Source: Chara braunii (Eukaryota; Streptophyta; Charophyceae; Charales; Characeae). From it: a DNA stretch of 30,076 bases. This document shows, in pieces, positions 20,226-29,495 of this stretch (the stretch's first letter is position 1; every line of letters starts with the position of its first letter). The position numbers and the translations under genes are program-made. The notes under the pieces were generated by a model. That model saw nothing but the letters and a program-made list of their open reading frames with translations. It searched no databases and was not told where the DNA came from. Location of the stretch: contig BFEA01000222.1 in assembly GCA_003427395.1 (NCBI GenBank), forward strand, positions 842,145-872,220, in the 5' to 3' direction.

Positions 20226-20677
20226 TGGGGCGGCGCAAAGGGAAGGAGCTCCGGGATGAAGACCTCCGGCGCAGCAGGAAAGAGTCGGAGCTGGCTGAGA
20301 TCGACGTCGTTAGTGGGGGCGATCCGATCGCCCGACTGAGCTAACAGTTGGACCCACGCGGCCGTGAGATCCCGCGCCCAGAGTCATAACTGTCCGAGGA
20401 CGCCTGCGTGAGATGCTTCATGCAACGTTGTAAGATCGCCAGTGAAGGCGACGATTACTTACACGTTGTGACGCCTGGTGGAGACAGCCGTAGAAAAGTC
20501 GACACCTCGGCCAACACCCGCGCTCTATCGCTGACTCGTGCGAACCGAGACTACGTTGCCCCGTGGACGGCCGCCGTGCTGACGAAAGCCGCGAATCGAA
20601 GCAGATTGGGACTCAATCGTGGTCGCTGCACCTGCCGGATGGACGAGATATGTCCCCCAGGTCTCATTAGTCGCTCA
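20226..20677. other. Ty3 internal region, nothing recognised
   Basis: Lies between the integrase C-terminal end and the extra ORF. Frames exist on both strands without recognisable motifs. A TGTGACGCC string like the LTR end occurs at 20467-20475. Confidence 0.4.
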
Positions 20678-21413
20678 CTAATGACCTGCTCTGTGGAAAA
20701 GCTCATGGCGATGGGGGAGAAGGTGGTGACGAAGGTGGGGAAGAAGGAGAAGCAGTATACTCGAAATCGTCGTCTTCTTCCTCCGAAGCGGGGGACGAGC
20801 AAGCCGCACCGTGTTCACTTCGCTAGGACTGAGTTCGACTACGCAGAATCGCCCGAAGAATCGTGGCGCTAACTTGCCCTGGCGAGCACATTTCCTTACT
20901 TGCACCATGTCCCCTAATTTATACTAGGGCCGAGGTCCAGCGTTTCGGTTCCGAGCCTCATAGCTCCTGACCTGGCGTCCGTGGGCCATTTCGGTCGTCC
21001 GCTATCTTTTTCGGGCTAACTGAGGGAGGGCCTTTTCCATCAGTTCCAAGTGGCGTTGGGCCTTGTCCTTGACCGTCGCCCTCGTGGCTCGTCGCCCAAG
21101 GATCATCTCGTCGTTCAGGCTCGGCAAAGCTACACAAGCCAAGCTATTGGTCCGTAACTGGAAAGGGGTCAGTATCCTGATGCATTCCGAGGAAACGATT
21201 GACATATCGCACTATTTTCGTTGTCTGTCGCGTCTTACAGGGATACGCATCTATCCATTTGGAGAAGTGATCTACAAAAACAAGGAGGACTGAATATTCA
21301 CAGCTATTCGGGCCAAGGGGAACAACAATATTTATCGTGTCCATGGAAGAAAGGTGGAGAAGGTATGTCCACAAACCGAATAAACTTGCGATATTGCTTC
21401 GCAAAAATAACAA
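20678..21413 (-). pseudogene. Ty3 integrase, internally deleted
   Basis: Integrase inserts the element cDNA into host DNA. The 21144-21413 frame shows the core start SMDTINIVVPLG, then LLVFVDHFSKW, and PFPVTDQ at the position of the second catalytic Asp. Directly afterwards the sequence jumps to the far C-terminal helix (LMEKALPQLARK, in a frame ending at 21002). The stretch that should carry the catalytic Glu is missing. A later frame (20678-20908) holds GDMVQV (after one stop) and KLAPRFFGRF, the GPY/F-type C-terminal motif. The N-terminal HHCC zinc domain is not convincingly present. With the Glu lost it cannot be active. Confidence 0.75.
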
Positions 21414-21509
21414 AATTTGTCAGGCAAGGAGAGAAAAGAAGAAGATGAGAGGGGAGAAAGGGGGGCCCCTAGAATTACCTTCTCCACCTGTTGCCATCGT
21501 GTCCATGTG

Positions 21510-22014
21510 TCACTTTCTAGAGGTTCGGGGGAGAATGGCCACCTCTCCGTACGACGGTCCTTTGGTCGGTTCCAGCTCCTTCCACGAGGTGATCTCTTCC
21601 CCTTTGGCCACGTTGCTTGGCCGATGCAGTCGTGTCAGTCCGTCGGCATTCCCGTGCTTCTCTGTCTTTCGATGGACGATGTCGAAGTCATATTCCTGTA
21701 GATCGTCCATTCATTGCCCGTATAGTTAATGAGCCTCTTGAGAGCCAACAGGGAAACTTCTGCCCGTACAGATATGGATGGAAGTGTTGAATTCCCCATA
21801 CGACCTCGTAGCACTCACCCTGAGGGGCCAAGTCGTTCCGTCGCTCGTCGGGTACGGTTCGCGAGGCGTACTCGATGACGTGTTCGCGGCCGCCCTTCCC
21901 TTTCTGGGCCAAAATAGTGGAGATCGCCTTGGACTGCCAGTCTGTGATGAATATGAATTGTTTCTCAGGGTTGGACCGAATCAAAATAGGCGCGGAGGCC
22001 GGGGCCTCCTTCAA
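21510..22014 (-). pseudogene. Ty3 RNase H domain, frameshifted
   Basis: RNase H degrades the RNA strand of the RNA/DNA hybrid. The 21688-22014 frame contains FITDWQSKAISTILAQ (first catalytic Asp region) and YASRTVPDERRNDLAPQGECYEVVWGIQHFHPYLYG, which matches the Ty3 RNase H order including the second-site Glu. The expected TDH/KAL region is damaged. The connecting sequence reads on in another frame (21510-21710) with DIVHRKTEKHGNADGLTRL, the usual end of this domain. Confidence 0.8.
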
Positions 22015-23295
22015 GGTGACAAAGGCTTGTTCGCACTCCGCGTCCCACTTTCAGTGCCCACTTCAGTGGCTGGTCCTTCCGTAGGAGGTTTCTCAGAGGC
22101 CGAACGATTGTCACAAACCCCTTGATAAATCGCCTGTAATACGAGGCTAGTCCCAGAAAGGCTCGAACCTGCGTCAGTGACGTAGGCGTGGGTGCGTTTC
22201 GAACCGCCTCGACCTTTCTTGAATCTGGTCTCAAACCCCCTCGAGTCACTACATACCCCAGGAACGAGATCTTGGAGAGGAAGAACTCGCTTTTCTCTAG
22301 TGCGATCTTGAATCCGGCATCCCGTAATGCCCCCAATGTCCATTCGATATGCTGCACATGCCTATGAAATGATTCAGAATATACCAGAATGTCGTCCATG
22401 TACACAATGACGCAAAAATTGATCATCCCCTGGGTCAGCCTGGTCTTGTTGATGGAATTTTGGAATGTGACGTTCATGCTCTCTGGAAAGTTGCAGGTGC
22501 ATTGCATATCCCCATAGGGCAACGAATCCACTGCCAGGTGCCTTCGAACAGTACGAACACCGTTTTTGGCCGGTCCTCCTCTTTGACCAGGATATGATGA
22601 AACCCGTGGCGAATATCAAACTTACTGAAATAATTAGCACACCCGATCGCATCCAACAAATCATCAATCCAGGAAAGGGGGTACACATCTTTGATCGTAA
22701 TGTCATTCAATTTCCTATAATCGATGCATATGCGAATCGACCCGTTTTTCTTCGGAACTAAAACTACGGGGAATGACCATGGTCCGATAGCCGGCTCGAT
22801 CCAACCGTTAGCTTCAAATTCTCTGATTCGTTCCAATGTCGTTCTTCGTTCTGCGAGAGAGTACCGGTACGGTTTGCAATGAATAGGCGGATGTGTTCCA
22901 GTTTGAATTTCATGTTGGATTACTACGGGCAGCCTGATGTCTATGTCTTTGACGCTAATCGCTCCCTGATACTCAGTCAGAATGTTGGCAATGAGGTGAT
23001 GAATTTCATCAGGCACGTATCGAGGCACATGTAGTTCGTAGAGCTGTTCATGGATGTTAATCGTTACTTGTTTTGTGCCCACTTTTCTACCGTTCCCTGG
23101 TGGAGGAGACAAAATGAATGAGTTGTCCAATCGCCAGGAGAACACCGTGGCAACCATTTGGGCGTCTTCCTCCTGGATTGCCACGTGTTCGTCCGGCGTT
23201 ATGCCATCGTCGATGTCCCGCGAGCTTACGGGTTTCTCGGCAATCTTGATCCCGAGTTCGTAAGGCGAAGGGTCGCCTCGCCCAGGGGGTTCCAA
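21965..23295 (-). pseudogene. Ty3 reverse transcriptase, frameshifted
   Basis: Copies element RNA to DNA. The 22474-23295 frame begins with a pre-RT region (ELHVPRYVPDEIHHLI). RT blocks follow: CKPYRYSLAERRTTLERI, GWIEPAIGPWSFPVVLVPKKNGSIRICIDYRKLND, FSKFDIRHGFHHILV (motif A Asp) and CPMGICNAPATFQRA. After a frameshift near 22480, the 21965-22531 frame gives VYMDDILVYS, with the catalytic YMDD encoded at 22391-22402. It continues with FLGYVVTRGGLRPD and VRAFLGLASYYRRFIKGF, the thumb and connection. All catalytic Asp residues are kept, so the lesion is the frameshift. Confidence 0.9.
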
Positions 23296-23495
23296 AGCTT
23301 CGCTCTCAGCCCCCTATCGCAGCAGTTGAACCTCTTTCCCTGCAGAGAGCAAGGAACGAGGTAATTCCGTAATATCGCAGAATGCTTTCTTGTCACTGTA
23401 CCTTGAGAGAAGCGGGGTGGTGGCCTCGTATAAGGTCCGAGGGGGTTCCGAAGAATCGGCCATTCGAGATCCCTGCACTAGTGGTTCCCCTAGGA

Positions 23496-24199
23496 TTAGA
23501 GCCCGCGTCCATTAGAGGTTTCTTTCTGTAAGGACGGATGTTTTCGTTGCTTTTTGTCGGACCGGTTCCAGGTGATCACATGAAGCGGTTCCCCAATCTC
23601 GGGGGGAGTTTTCCGAGTCGTATGTAGCGTAGTTCGGAGTGTTAAACGCATCGGGATAACATACGGTTTTCCACCCATGTTCCGAAGGATGATTGATCGC
23701 CTTTCAAAATCCAGGCTGGCTCGTAGCACGGTGAGGGTTGGTAATCCCAAGAAGACGCCGTATGTGTTTACGAGCAATACTACGACATCCCCCAAGGCGT
23801 GAACCTTTCCTAATCGAAACGCGACATTTGTCATCCTTCCCACCACCTTGATATTTTCTTCGTCGGTGGAGACAAGTGATCTCCTTTTGCTAGCGGGATC
23901 AGATCTTTTCTTCTCCCTGCCCGTTCCACGACCCTCAGAGAGATGGGTAGGACCGTGGCCCCTGAGTCGACAATAGCATTGTACGGAATTCCCCAGACTT
24001 CTATATCATATTCCGCGGATTTCCACGGAATGGCCTTAATGCGCAGAAAATGGTCGTCTTTTTGGATTAGTCCTAACCATATCGGATCCGAGGTGTTGGG
24101 GCCATCGGGCCTGTCTTCTTGGATGGGGGCCTTCCCTTTGATGGCTGCTTGCTTAGCAAGAGCCAACCGTTTCCGGTTCGTCTTGCAATGCTGCAGCAT
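23496..24199 (-). pseudogene. Ty3 aspartic protease, frameshifted
   Basis: Retropepsin that cuts the polyprotein. AIVDSGATVLPIS carries the catalytic Asp (codon at 23966-23968) in the frame 23831-24199. A frameshift near 23840 leads to the frame 23496-23846, where DVVVLLVNTYGVFLGLPTLTV corresponds to the C-terminal flap-to-dimer part of Ty3 proteases. The first frame is the same as that of gag, separated from it by one TAG. Further downstream (23300-23495) no clear motif is seen. Confidence 0.8.
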
Positions 24200-24211
24200 T
24201 CGTTCATTCGC

Positions 24212-25600
24212 CTATTCCGATATGGATAGCAGGTGTCCAATGGGCAAGGGAATTCGATGGTCCAGGGCTCGGACGATGTTCAGGACATCAATTTCTCCCG
24301 TAACAAAGGCAGGACCACCCAACTCCATTTTTTCGGGAGACGGTCTCCACTCCGTTATTTCACGTTGTTCGTTCGCGGGGCGGATAGTTCCGATCATTCC
24401 CAATCCCGGGTAACCCAGTGAGATGTATTGATCGAGCGAGATAAGTTTCGCAGCTTCCTCGGTAGTGATTATCGCATTCCCCCCTCCCTCTACTTCTTCC
24501 ACCATCATGGCCACCCTCCCTGGTCCGTTGGCCACAGGTGCCACTGCCACAGGGGCTGCTCCCACCCGGACTTGTGTTGGGCGGTTGGGGCAGTCTCGGG
24601 CTATGTGGCCAAGCTGGTGACATGTGTAACAGACGCCTAGATTAGCTGCCGCACCGCCCGCAGCTTGGACAGGGGTTGCTCCCTGTGCCATGGGTGCAGC
24701 TCGAACGGCAATGGGGCGCATCGACCTCATCAAGGGTTCTATCCGGGCATTATGCTCACGTTGTTCTTTTTTGCTTTCTCGCATCAGGCTAACTAGCGTT
24801 CGAGTTGATTCCAGTATTGCGTTTGATTCGCTTGGCTTCGCAGAGGTGTCCGGGGGAGGCGTAGGTGTAACCATCACAGGCAGTCCTGTGGTTGTGTCTG
24901 GTATCGACCTCTTAACTCCAACTTGTTCTAGATAGGTGAGGGGGCCGGAGACGAAGCCCGTGTTCTCAAATTTGTTTTGTAGTGGCCTTCGCTCTAGCCA
25001 ATTGTGAGGAATCCCCTTCCTTAGCGTGGTCTTCTCCTTCTAGGAAGCTAGTGGCAAACTTTCGCTCCATCTCTGTAGCAGCGTCCATGATCTGCTGCAT
25101 GGTGTGATTGATGGGGGAGAACTGCTTTCGCAATTTCGCCCTCATTGCACGGTGCGAAGCCCATCGATAAACATATCCCTTCCGACCTCCTCGCCTCGCT
25201 CTGACTTAACGAACAACCTATAAAACCTACTACGATATTCAGTGACGGATTCGAGGGGCTTCTGAACTCGATCTTTAATCATAAAGAAGGCCTGTTCAGG
25301 ATGGATATAATCGAGTCGGTGTAGAAAGTCCCTCTCGAAGGTCAGGAGATCTACCCACGCGTAAGTGTTGAACCAATGGTGCGCATCCCCTCCCAACCTG
25401 GCGAGGATGTTGATCCTAGCTTCGTCATTGTCGTATTGTTGCGCACACAATGTGGCTAGCCATGCTCTGGCCAGATGATGTGCGGGATCGAGAAGGTACA
25501 GATCGGGCGGGGCCGCAGGTGCGCGAACCCGAGGGACCCGAGCCCCGCCAGCATTTGGCGCCGGATGGGCGTTCATGTTGTTCGCCTGCCGACCTGCCAA
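24212..25600 (-). pseudogene. Ty3 Gag with zinc knuckle, broken
   Basis: Forms the virus-like particle and binds element RNA. The 25142-25600 frame shows the retrotransposon gag core: LARAWLATLCAQQYDNDEARI, HHWFNTY, then FERDFLHRLDYI and VTEYRSRFYRLF. A stop at 25142 and a frameshifted stretch follow (25141 to about 24935). The same frame reopens at 24877 and contains CYTCHQLGHIARDC (about 24580-24621 region on the minus strand), a canonical CX2CX4HX4C knuckle. It ends at a TAG just before the protease reading. The start is uncertain; ATG 25600 lies about 140 bases inside the primer site. Confidence 0.8.
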
Positions 25601-25736
25601 CCTGCCGACCTGCCGATCTCCTCCTAGCTACTATAGGGTCGCGTTGCGACACGGTCCTCTGCCTAGGCCGTCCTCTGTTCGCCAGATCGTTCTATGCAAC
25701 TTACTTTCTTGGCAGTTCCTAAGCTTGCCACGTGTC

Positions 25737-25749
25737 GGCTCCGATACCA
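25737..25749 (-). other. Primer-binding site, initiator tRNA-Met type
   Basis: The minus strand reads TGGTATCGGAGCC, one base different from the TGGTATCAGAGC complement of the plant initiator tRNA-Met 3' end. It lies immediately inside the 5' LTR and fixes the element's orientation. Confidence 0.75.
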
Positions 25750-25976
25750 ACCTCACGCCCGACGCGACATCCTGATCGGAGTGGGAGTGGGCCTGGAAGT
25801 GTGAAAAGGGGGTGTGCCAAGGATTTTAGGAGAGTGGGGGTGGAGTCCCAGGTCGGAACAGAGATCTCTTGTGACAAGTTTCAGGGATACGACTGCAAGG
25901 GGGTAAGCGCGGGTCGAAGTCCTGTTTTACGCTTCGAAGGGCGGAGCTACCGCCTTCGTTGGTTCCGTTGTTTGGG

Positions 25977-26525
25977 TCAGACTCGTATCTGGTGTACCGC
26001 TGGGACACTATGGCTATCTCGCTGGCTGATCAGCTGCCGACGTCTAATGTCACAGGTCTCGGAATCCGACGTGGCCGGCCTCAGCCTAAGGCTGTGCGCC
26101 CGTCGTTCTTCCTCCGAGCGAGTGCGCCGGATGAAGCCGGAGGCTCGGTAACCGTGGTCTTGCAGGCATTCCAAACACGGGGGTTGGGGTCAGTAGGGAG
26201 CGATTGTGTGCCAGGGGATGATGGTCAGGGAGTGAAAGGCCAGGATGCGGTGATAGGGAGGGAATTCAGTCCCCAGGATAATGATTCCAGGTTCCATGAC
26301 AACGTGACACGTGTAGGAGCTAGGGCAGCCAGGGAGATGGGGGATACGTCCCAAGGCCTGGTCAATATCCCACTCGCAAATACGTTCGTTCCCTGTTAAG
26401 TAGGGAAATTCCGGAGGTTCCGCCCTTGATCGTGTAGACAAACAAACGTGTTTCCAATATTCTCGGAATTCCCGATCCCTCAGGCGCTCGCGGTCAGTGA
26501 TACCAAAGGGGATTTCGATATTCAT
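25977..26525 (-). CDS. ORF inside the 5' LTR, unknown (copy of LTR ORF)
   Basis: Counterpart of the frame at 9739-10528. The first 111 codons (26190-26525) are open and aligned without gaps to the other LTR's reading. After one stop the same frame continues at 25977-26174 (CLQDHGY, FIRRTRSEEERRAH). It is on the element's sense strand, downstream of the TATA-like box at 27611 and upstream of gag, so it would fall in the transcript leader. No known domain is recognised. Confidence 0.3.
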
Positions 26526-26689
26526 ATTGTGGGGTGGGGCAAAAATTCAGTCATTCGGGAAATTGGGCTGAGTACTAGTGTTGCAGACATGTATGTAAGT
26601 AACGACCTTCCTCGGTCGGGCTTACACGTGTGTGCACAAGACCTGTCCTTCGGTCGGGTGGATAGAGACCAGCAGCTCACAACCGGGAC

Positions 26690-27090
26690 GAGCTGGCTTG
26701 TTAAACCAAAGGCGGGCAATCCTATCGTGAGACAGACATCTAATCACCTAGCATGCTCATTGTACTCAGACAAAAAAACACCAAACATCCATGCATCCAA
26801 CTTCGAACACACACAATTAGCAAAAAAAAAAGGAGTTGGCAATCATCCATGCATCACTTCTTCGACCATTGGTCTGAGCCATACAACATTCGATCATAAG
26901 TGATTAGCCAATCAGGTTGCCAATTCATACAGAGGGAGGAGGAAAATGGGGGAAACAATCACACATCAATCCTCAGGGACGAAAACAAGGAAAAGTCCGA
27001 GATGCCGATCCAAAAAGTAAGGGCGACTTGCGCCAGATACCAAAATTACTCAGAAGAATAGAAGAAAGGCGCCACTCCAACACATCCCGT
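26690..27090. other. LTR middle section, no gene
   Basis: A-rich, no convincing frame. It contains two similar blocks with CATCCATGCATC (about 26788 and 26847). The corresponding part of the 3' LTR is missing or lies in the gap. Confidence 0.5.
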
Positions 27091-27173
27091 CTCTCTCTCT
27101 CTCTGTATCTTCTCCACAGCATCTAGACGCGGGCAGTCCACAACACATCTCGTCTCTCTCTCTCTATCTCTAT

Positions 27174-27489
27174 CTTCTCCACAACATCTGGACGCGGGCA
27201 GTCCTTCGCTTCGCACCCACACAGATTTGTCACCCCGCTTAGTCCGAGTATGCAAGCCAGGTTCGCTTGTGCGCCATCATCCGTCGCGGCCCCACGTCAA
27301 CCCCGTATACCCCTGTCTCTTATACACATCTAGATGTGTATAAGAGACAGCTTCTCCACAACATCTGGACGCGGGCAGTCCTTCGCTTCGCACCCACACA
27401 GATTTGTCACCCCGCTTAGTCCGAGTATGCAAGCCAGGTTCGCTTGTGCGCCATCATCCGTCGCGGCCCCACGTCAACCCCGTATACCC
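27174..27489. repeat. Identical 139-base duplication around an adapter
   Basis: 27174-27312 and 27351-27489 look base-for-base identical and are separated only by the 38-base adapter. The 3' LTR has the sequence once. This is an assembly duplication, not biology. Confidence 0.9.
27313..27350. other. Mate-pair junction adapter (Tn5 mosaic ends), contaminant
   Basis: CTGTCTCTTATACACATCT followed directly by its reverse complement, a perfect 38-base palindrome. This is the Tn5 mosaic-end pair that marks circularisation junctions in transposase-based mate-pair libraries. Confidence 0.97.
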
Positions 27490-27610
27490 AGCACCAGCCC
27501 GTTGGATCGCCCAACTCTCTACTCACCTTCCAACTCTTGCTCGTTAGCCAATCCGCATGACTGTGCTAACTCCAAAAATTCATAGAGAGCGAGTTAATCA
27601 CGCTTGCAAA

Positions 27611-27618
27611 ATTTATAG
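27611..27618 (-). promoter_or_regulatory. TATA-like box in 5' LTR
   Basis: Minus strand CTATAAAT, conserved at 17843-17850. If used, transcription would start near 27580, leaving about 0.7 kb of U3 and a leader of nearly 2 kb before gag. Confidence 0.4.
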
Positions 27619-28317
27619 CATGTATGCTTGCGCGAGATACCCAGGGTTGTGCCCGAGTGGGAAGGAAGGAGGAGGAAGGAAGTGCCTACGACTGCATGGC
27701 CAGGCCGCGATGTGGGGGACGTAGCCACACTCCACACACTGATCCGGTCATGCAATCGTTCAGGCCAATGGGATAGGGGAAGAGGTATGCGCGCGACAGG
27801 GCGCCAAAAAAGATATCAAGAACGAGAGGATTACAGTTACAATCACGCCAACCAAAACAAGAATGACAGTTACACGTAAGATTAAGGCGCGAAAAAGTCA
27901 CAGCACAGATCCTGACGCGGCAAAGTGTACGCAAGCAAGAAGTGCCATGCAGCAAAATTGCAGTATACCTAAATTTCTAGTGTAAATGCTAATTACAAAA
28001 AGAAATTATGAGAGAAGACAATTCCGAGAGCCTGTGGGGGCTCGACATCAGTTGAAAATTCAAAAAAGATTTTCCCGCGCGACGATCGCGCCAAAATTCC
28101 CACTTCCCACAGCAGAACAAGAAAGAAGTTACGGCAACAGTTATCCGTCGCGCTCGCTGAGGCGCGATCAACTACCAACCGTCGTGGGACCATGCCCGCC
28201 TCAATTCCAAAAACAAGAAAAGCAAGGGTGCCCATGTAATCCAACGCCCCCCCCCGATTTAACCCCCGAAGTAGCCTTGCGCAGGAAATCGCGCAGTTGT
28301 AGAAAAGAGTTCGTCAC

Positions 28318-28322
28318 ACCTC
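28318..28322. repeat. Target duplication ACCTC, right copy
   Basis: Matches 9734-9738. LINE-A coding sequence resumes at 28323 in the frame left at 9738. Confidence 0.8.
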
Positions 28323-29160
28323 AGCATTTCAGACCTTGAATTCAACCTGAAAGAGTGGGTTTGGAAGCAGGGCAAATCCGGGAGAACGAGAACGATATTT
28401 GATTGCGATGTCAAATTCGGCTATGAGCTGGGTCTGCAAACCAGAGACCCGGACCCCAGACTCAAACGAAAACGGAGGGGGATCCTGGATCTGGATCCCA
28501 TGGATTCCATTTCCATCCCATGGACGAAGTAACTGACGATTAGACCGGTTAGGATTTGAAGCATGCAGTGGCTCTTAGCGCACACATCGCTGCCGGTCAA
28601 TCAGTGGCTCTCCACAAGAGGAGGAAACATACGGACCTTGACAACTCTGAGCTTTGCAGGCTGTGCACATACAGCATCCTGGAAGATATACCCCACTGCC
28701 CCCTGTACTGCACGGAAGCAGCATGGATATGGAACAGGGTGCACGACCTATGGTCCCTCCTCTTCTCATCACCCCCTCCGCCCACAACTCCCCTGAACAT
28801 CTTGCTCATTTCCAACAATACTAACAATCTCAAAGGCGGCAAGGAAGTACGGTTCCACCTGCTCAGGAAACTGGCTCTATGGGTAATCTGGAAAAGGAGA
28901 TGTACCAAGACGATCGAAGAAACGAAGGTGGCAAGAGAAAAAATGTGGGTACTGTTGCTGGGAATGGCCGAAACTGAGATTTGATCTAGATGGAGGGAGG
29001 TGACATCAGCAATAAAAGGCAGACCAGAAATGATAGCCATCAAGAGACGGATCTTGATGAGAAACTGGCTTCTTCAGGGAAAGATTGCAACTGTGACAGA
29101 TAACAGATTGATTTGGAAGAAATGGCATAGCACACCTCCAACAAGGACGGTGCACCAGTG
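28323..29160 (+). pseudogene. LINE-A ORF2, C-terminal zinc-knuckle region
   Basis: The frame continues from 9738 and stays open to TAA 28530-28532. A typical pre-knuckle stretch, WLLAHTSLPVNQWLSTRGG, follows at about 28569-28626. After a frameshift, Cys34, Cys37, His47 and Cys52 of the frame starting at 28556 form CX2CX9HX4C with ILEDIPHC and AAWIWN, the zf-RVT pattern. The region then reads to TGA near 28984 and, past that stop, to about 29160. It completes LINE-A and shows that the Ty3 element interrupted it. Confidence 0.85.
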
Positions 29161-29459
29161 ATGGGCAAACTGAGATTTTCAACTCAACAGTATGGACAAC
29201 TCTCCTCTTTTCTTGCTTTACACGAATCAGCCGACAAAGGTTCTGAGAGGAAAAGTAGCATGGCAAGCTGGCAGTCAATCCTCCGAATAGGGAGCAATCA
29301 ATGCTGGTCAGGGTTCCTTCGGCCAGACGGAAGGAAGCGCGAGAGTGTTCACCTTGTATCTCAATTTTGACTTGTCGGTGGAAAGGAACCAGATTGACAC
29401 TCCCCAGAATGGATATGGAGCCAGGACCATAAGGACCTGTTTTAACTAACTAAAAATAA

Positions 29460-29493
<34 letters not shown>
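29161..29493 (+). other. LINE-A 3' untranslated region and (TA)n tail
   Basis: No recognisable frame. It ends with A-rich sequence and an AT dinucleotide run at about 29464-29493. A simple-repeat tail in place of poly-A fits a LINE 3' end. No target duplication could be matched to the left end of the window. Confidence 0.6.

Positions 29494-29495
<2 letters not shown>

Larger units (their letters stand above)
9739..28317 (-). mobile_element. Ty3/gypsy LTR retrotransposon with nested insert
   Basis: Read on the minus strand the order is 5' LTR (28317 to 25750), tRNA-Met primer site, gag, protease, RT, RNase H, integrase, an extra ORF, and the 3' LTR (18546 to 9739). RT before integrase is the Ty3 order. 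The outer ends are TGTGACG and CGTCAC(A), and ACCTC flanks both sides. The two LTRs share part A (9739-10694 with 25750-26690) and part B (17589-18546 with 27174-28317) in the same order, so the 3' LTR is one LTR split by a later insert at about 10695-17500. In one 60-base stretch of part A (9841-9900) I counted 4 differences between LTRs, mostly transitions. This indicates an old insertion, and every pol domain carries frameshifts. Confidence 0.85.
25750..28317 (-). repeat. 5' LTR of the Ty3 element
   Basis: About 2.57 kb as assembled. It holds part A (25750-26690), a middle section absent from the 3' LTR (26690-27090), and part B (27174-28317). True length is probably shorter by 177 bases because of the adapter-linked duplication at 27313-27489. 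The inner end lacks the TGGGCGTCACA seen in the other LTR and runs straight into the primer site. A deletion between TTGG repeats would explain this. A 65-base tandem unit (TC run plus CTTCTCCACA and GACGCGGGCAGTCC) occurs at about 27090-27205. Confidence 0.85.

Noticed and set aside
19704-20339. 211-codon + strand frame
   Set aside because: Antisense shadow of the 344-codon ORF; no recognisable domain.
27334-27585. 83-codon frame beginning MCIRDS
   Set aside because: The start lies inside the sequencing adapter, and the rest is LTR sequence.
17503-28317. Second, separate LTR element bounded by 17589-18546 and 27174-28317
   Set aside because: These repeats are part B of one long LTR. The right-hand parts A and B are contiguous, and the only target duplication found lies at 9734/28318.
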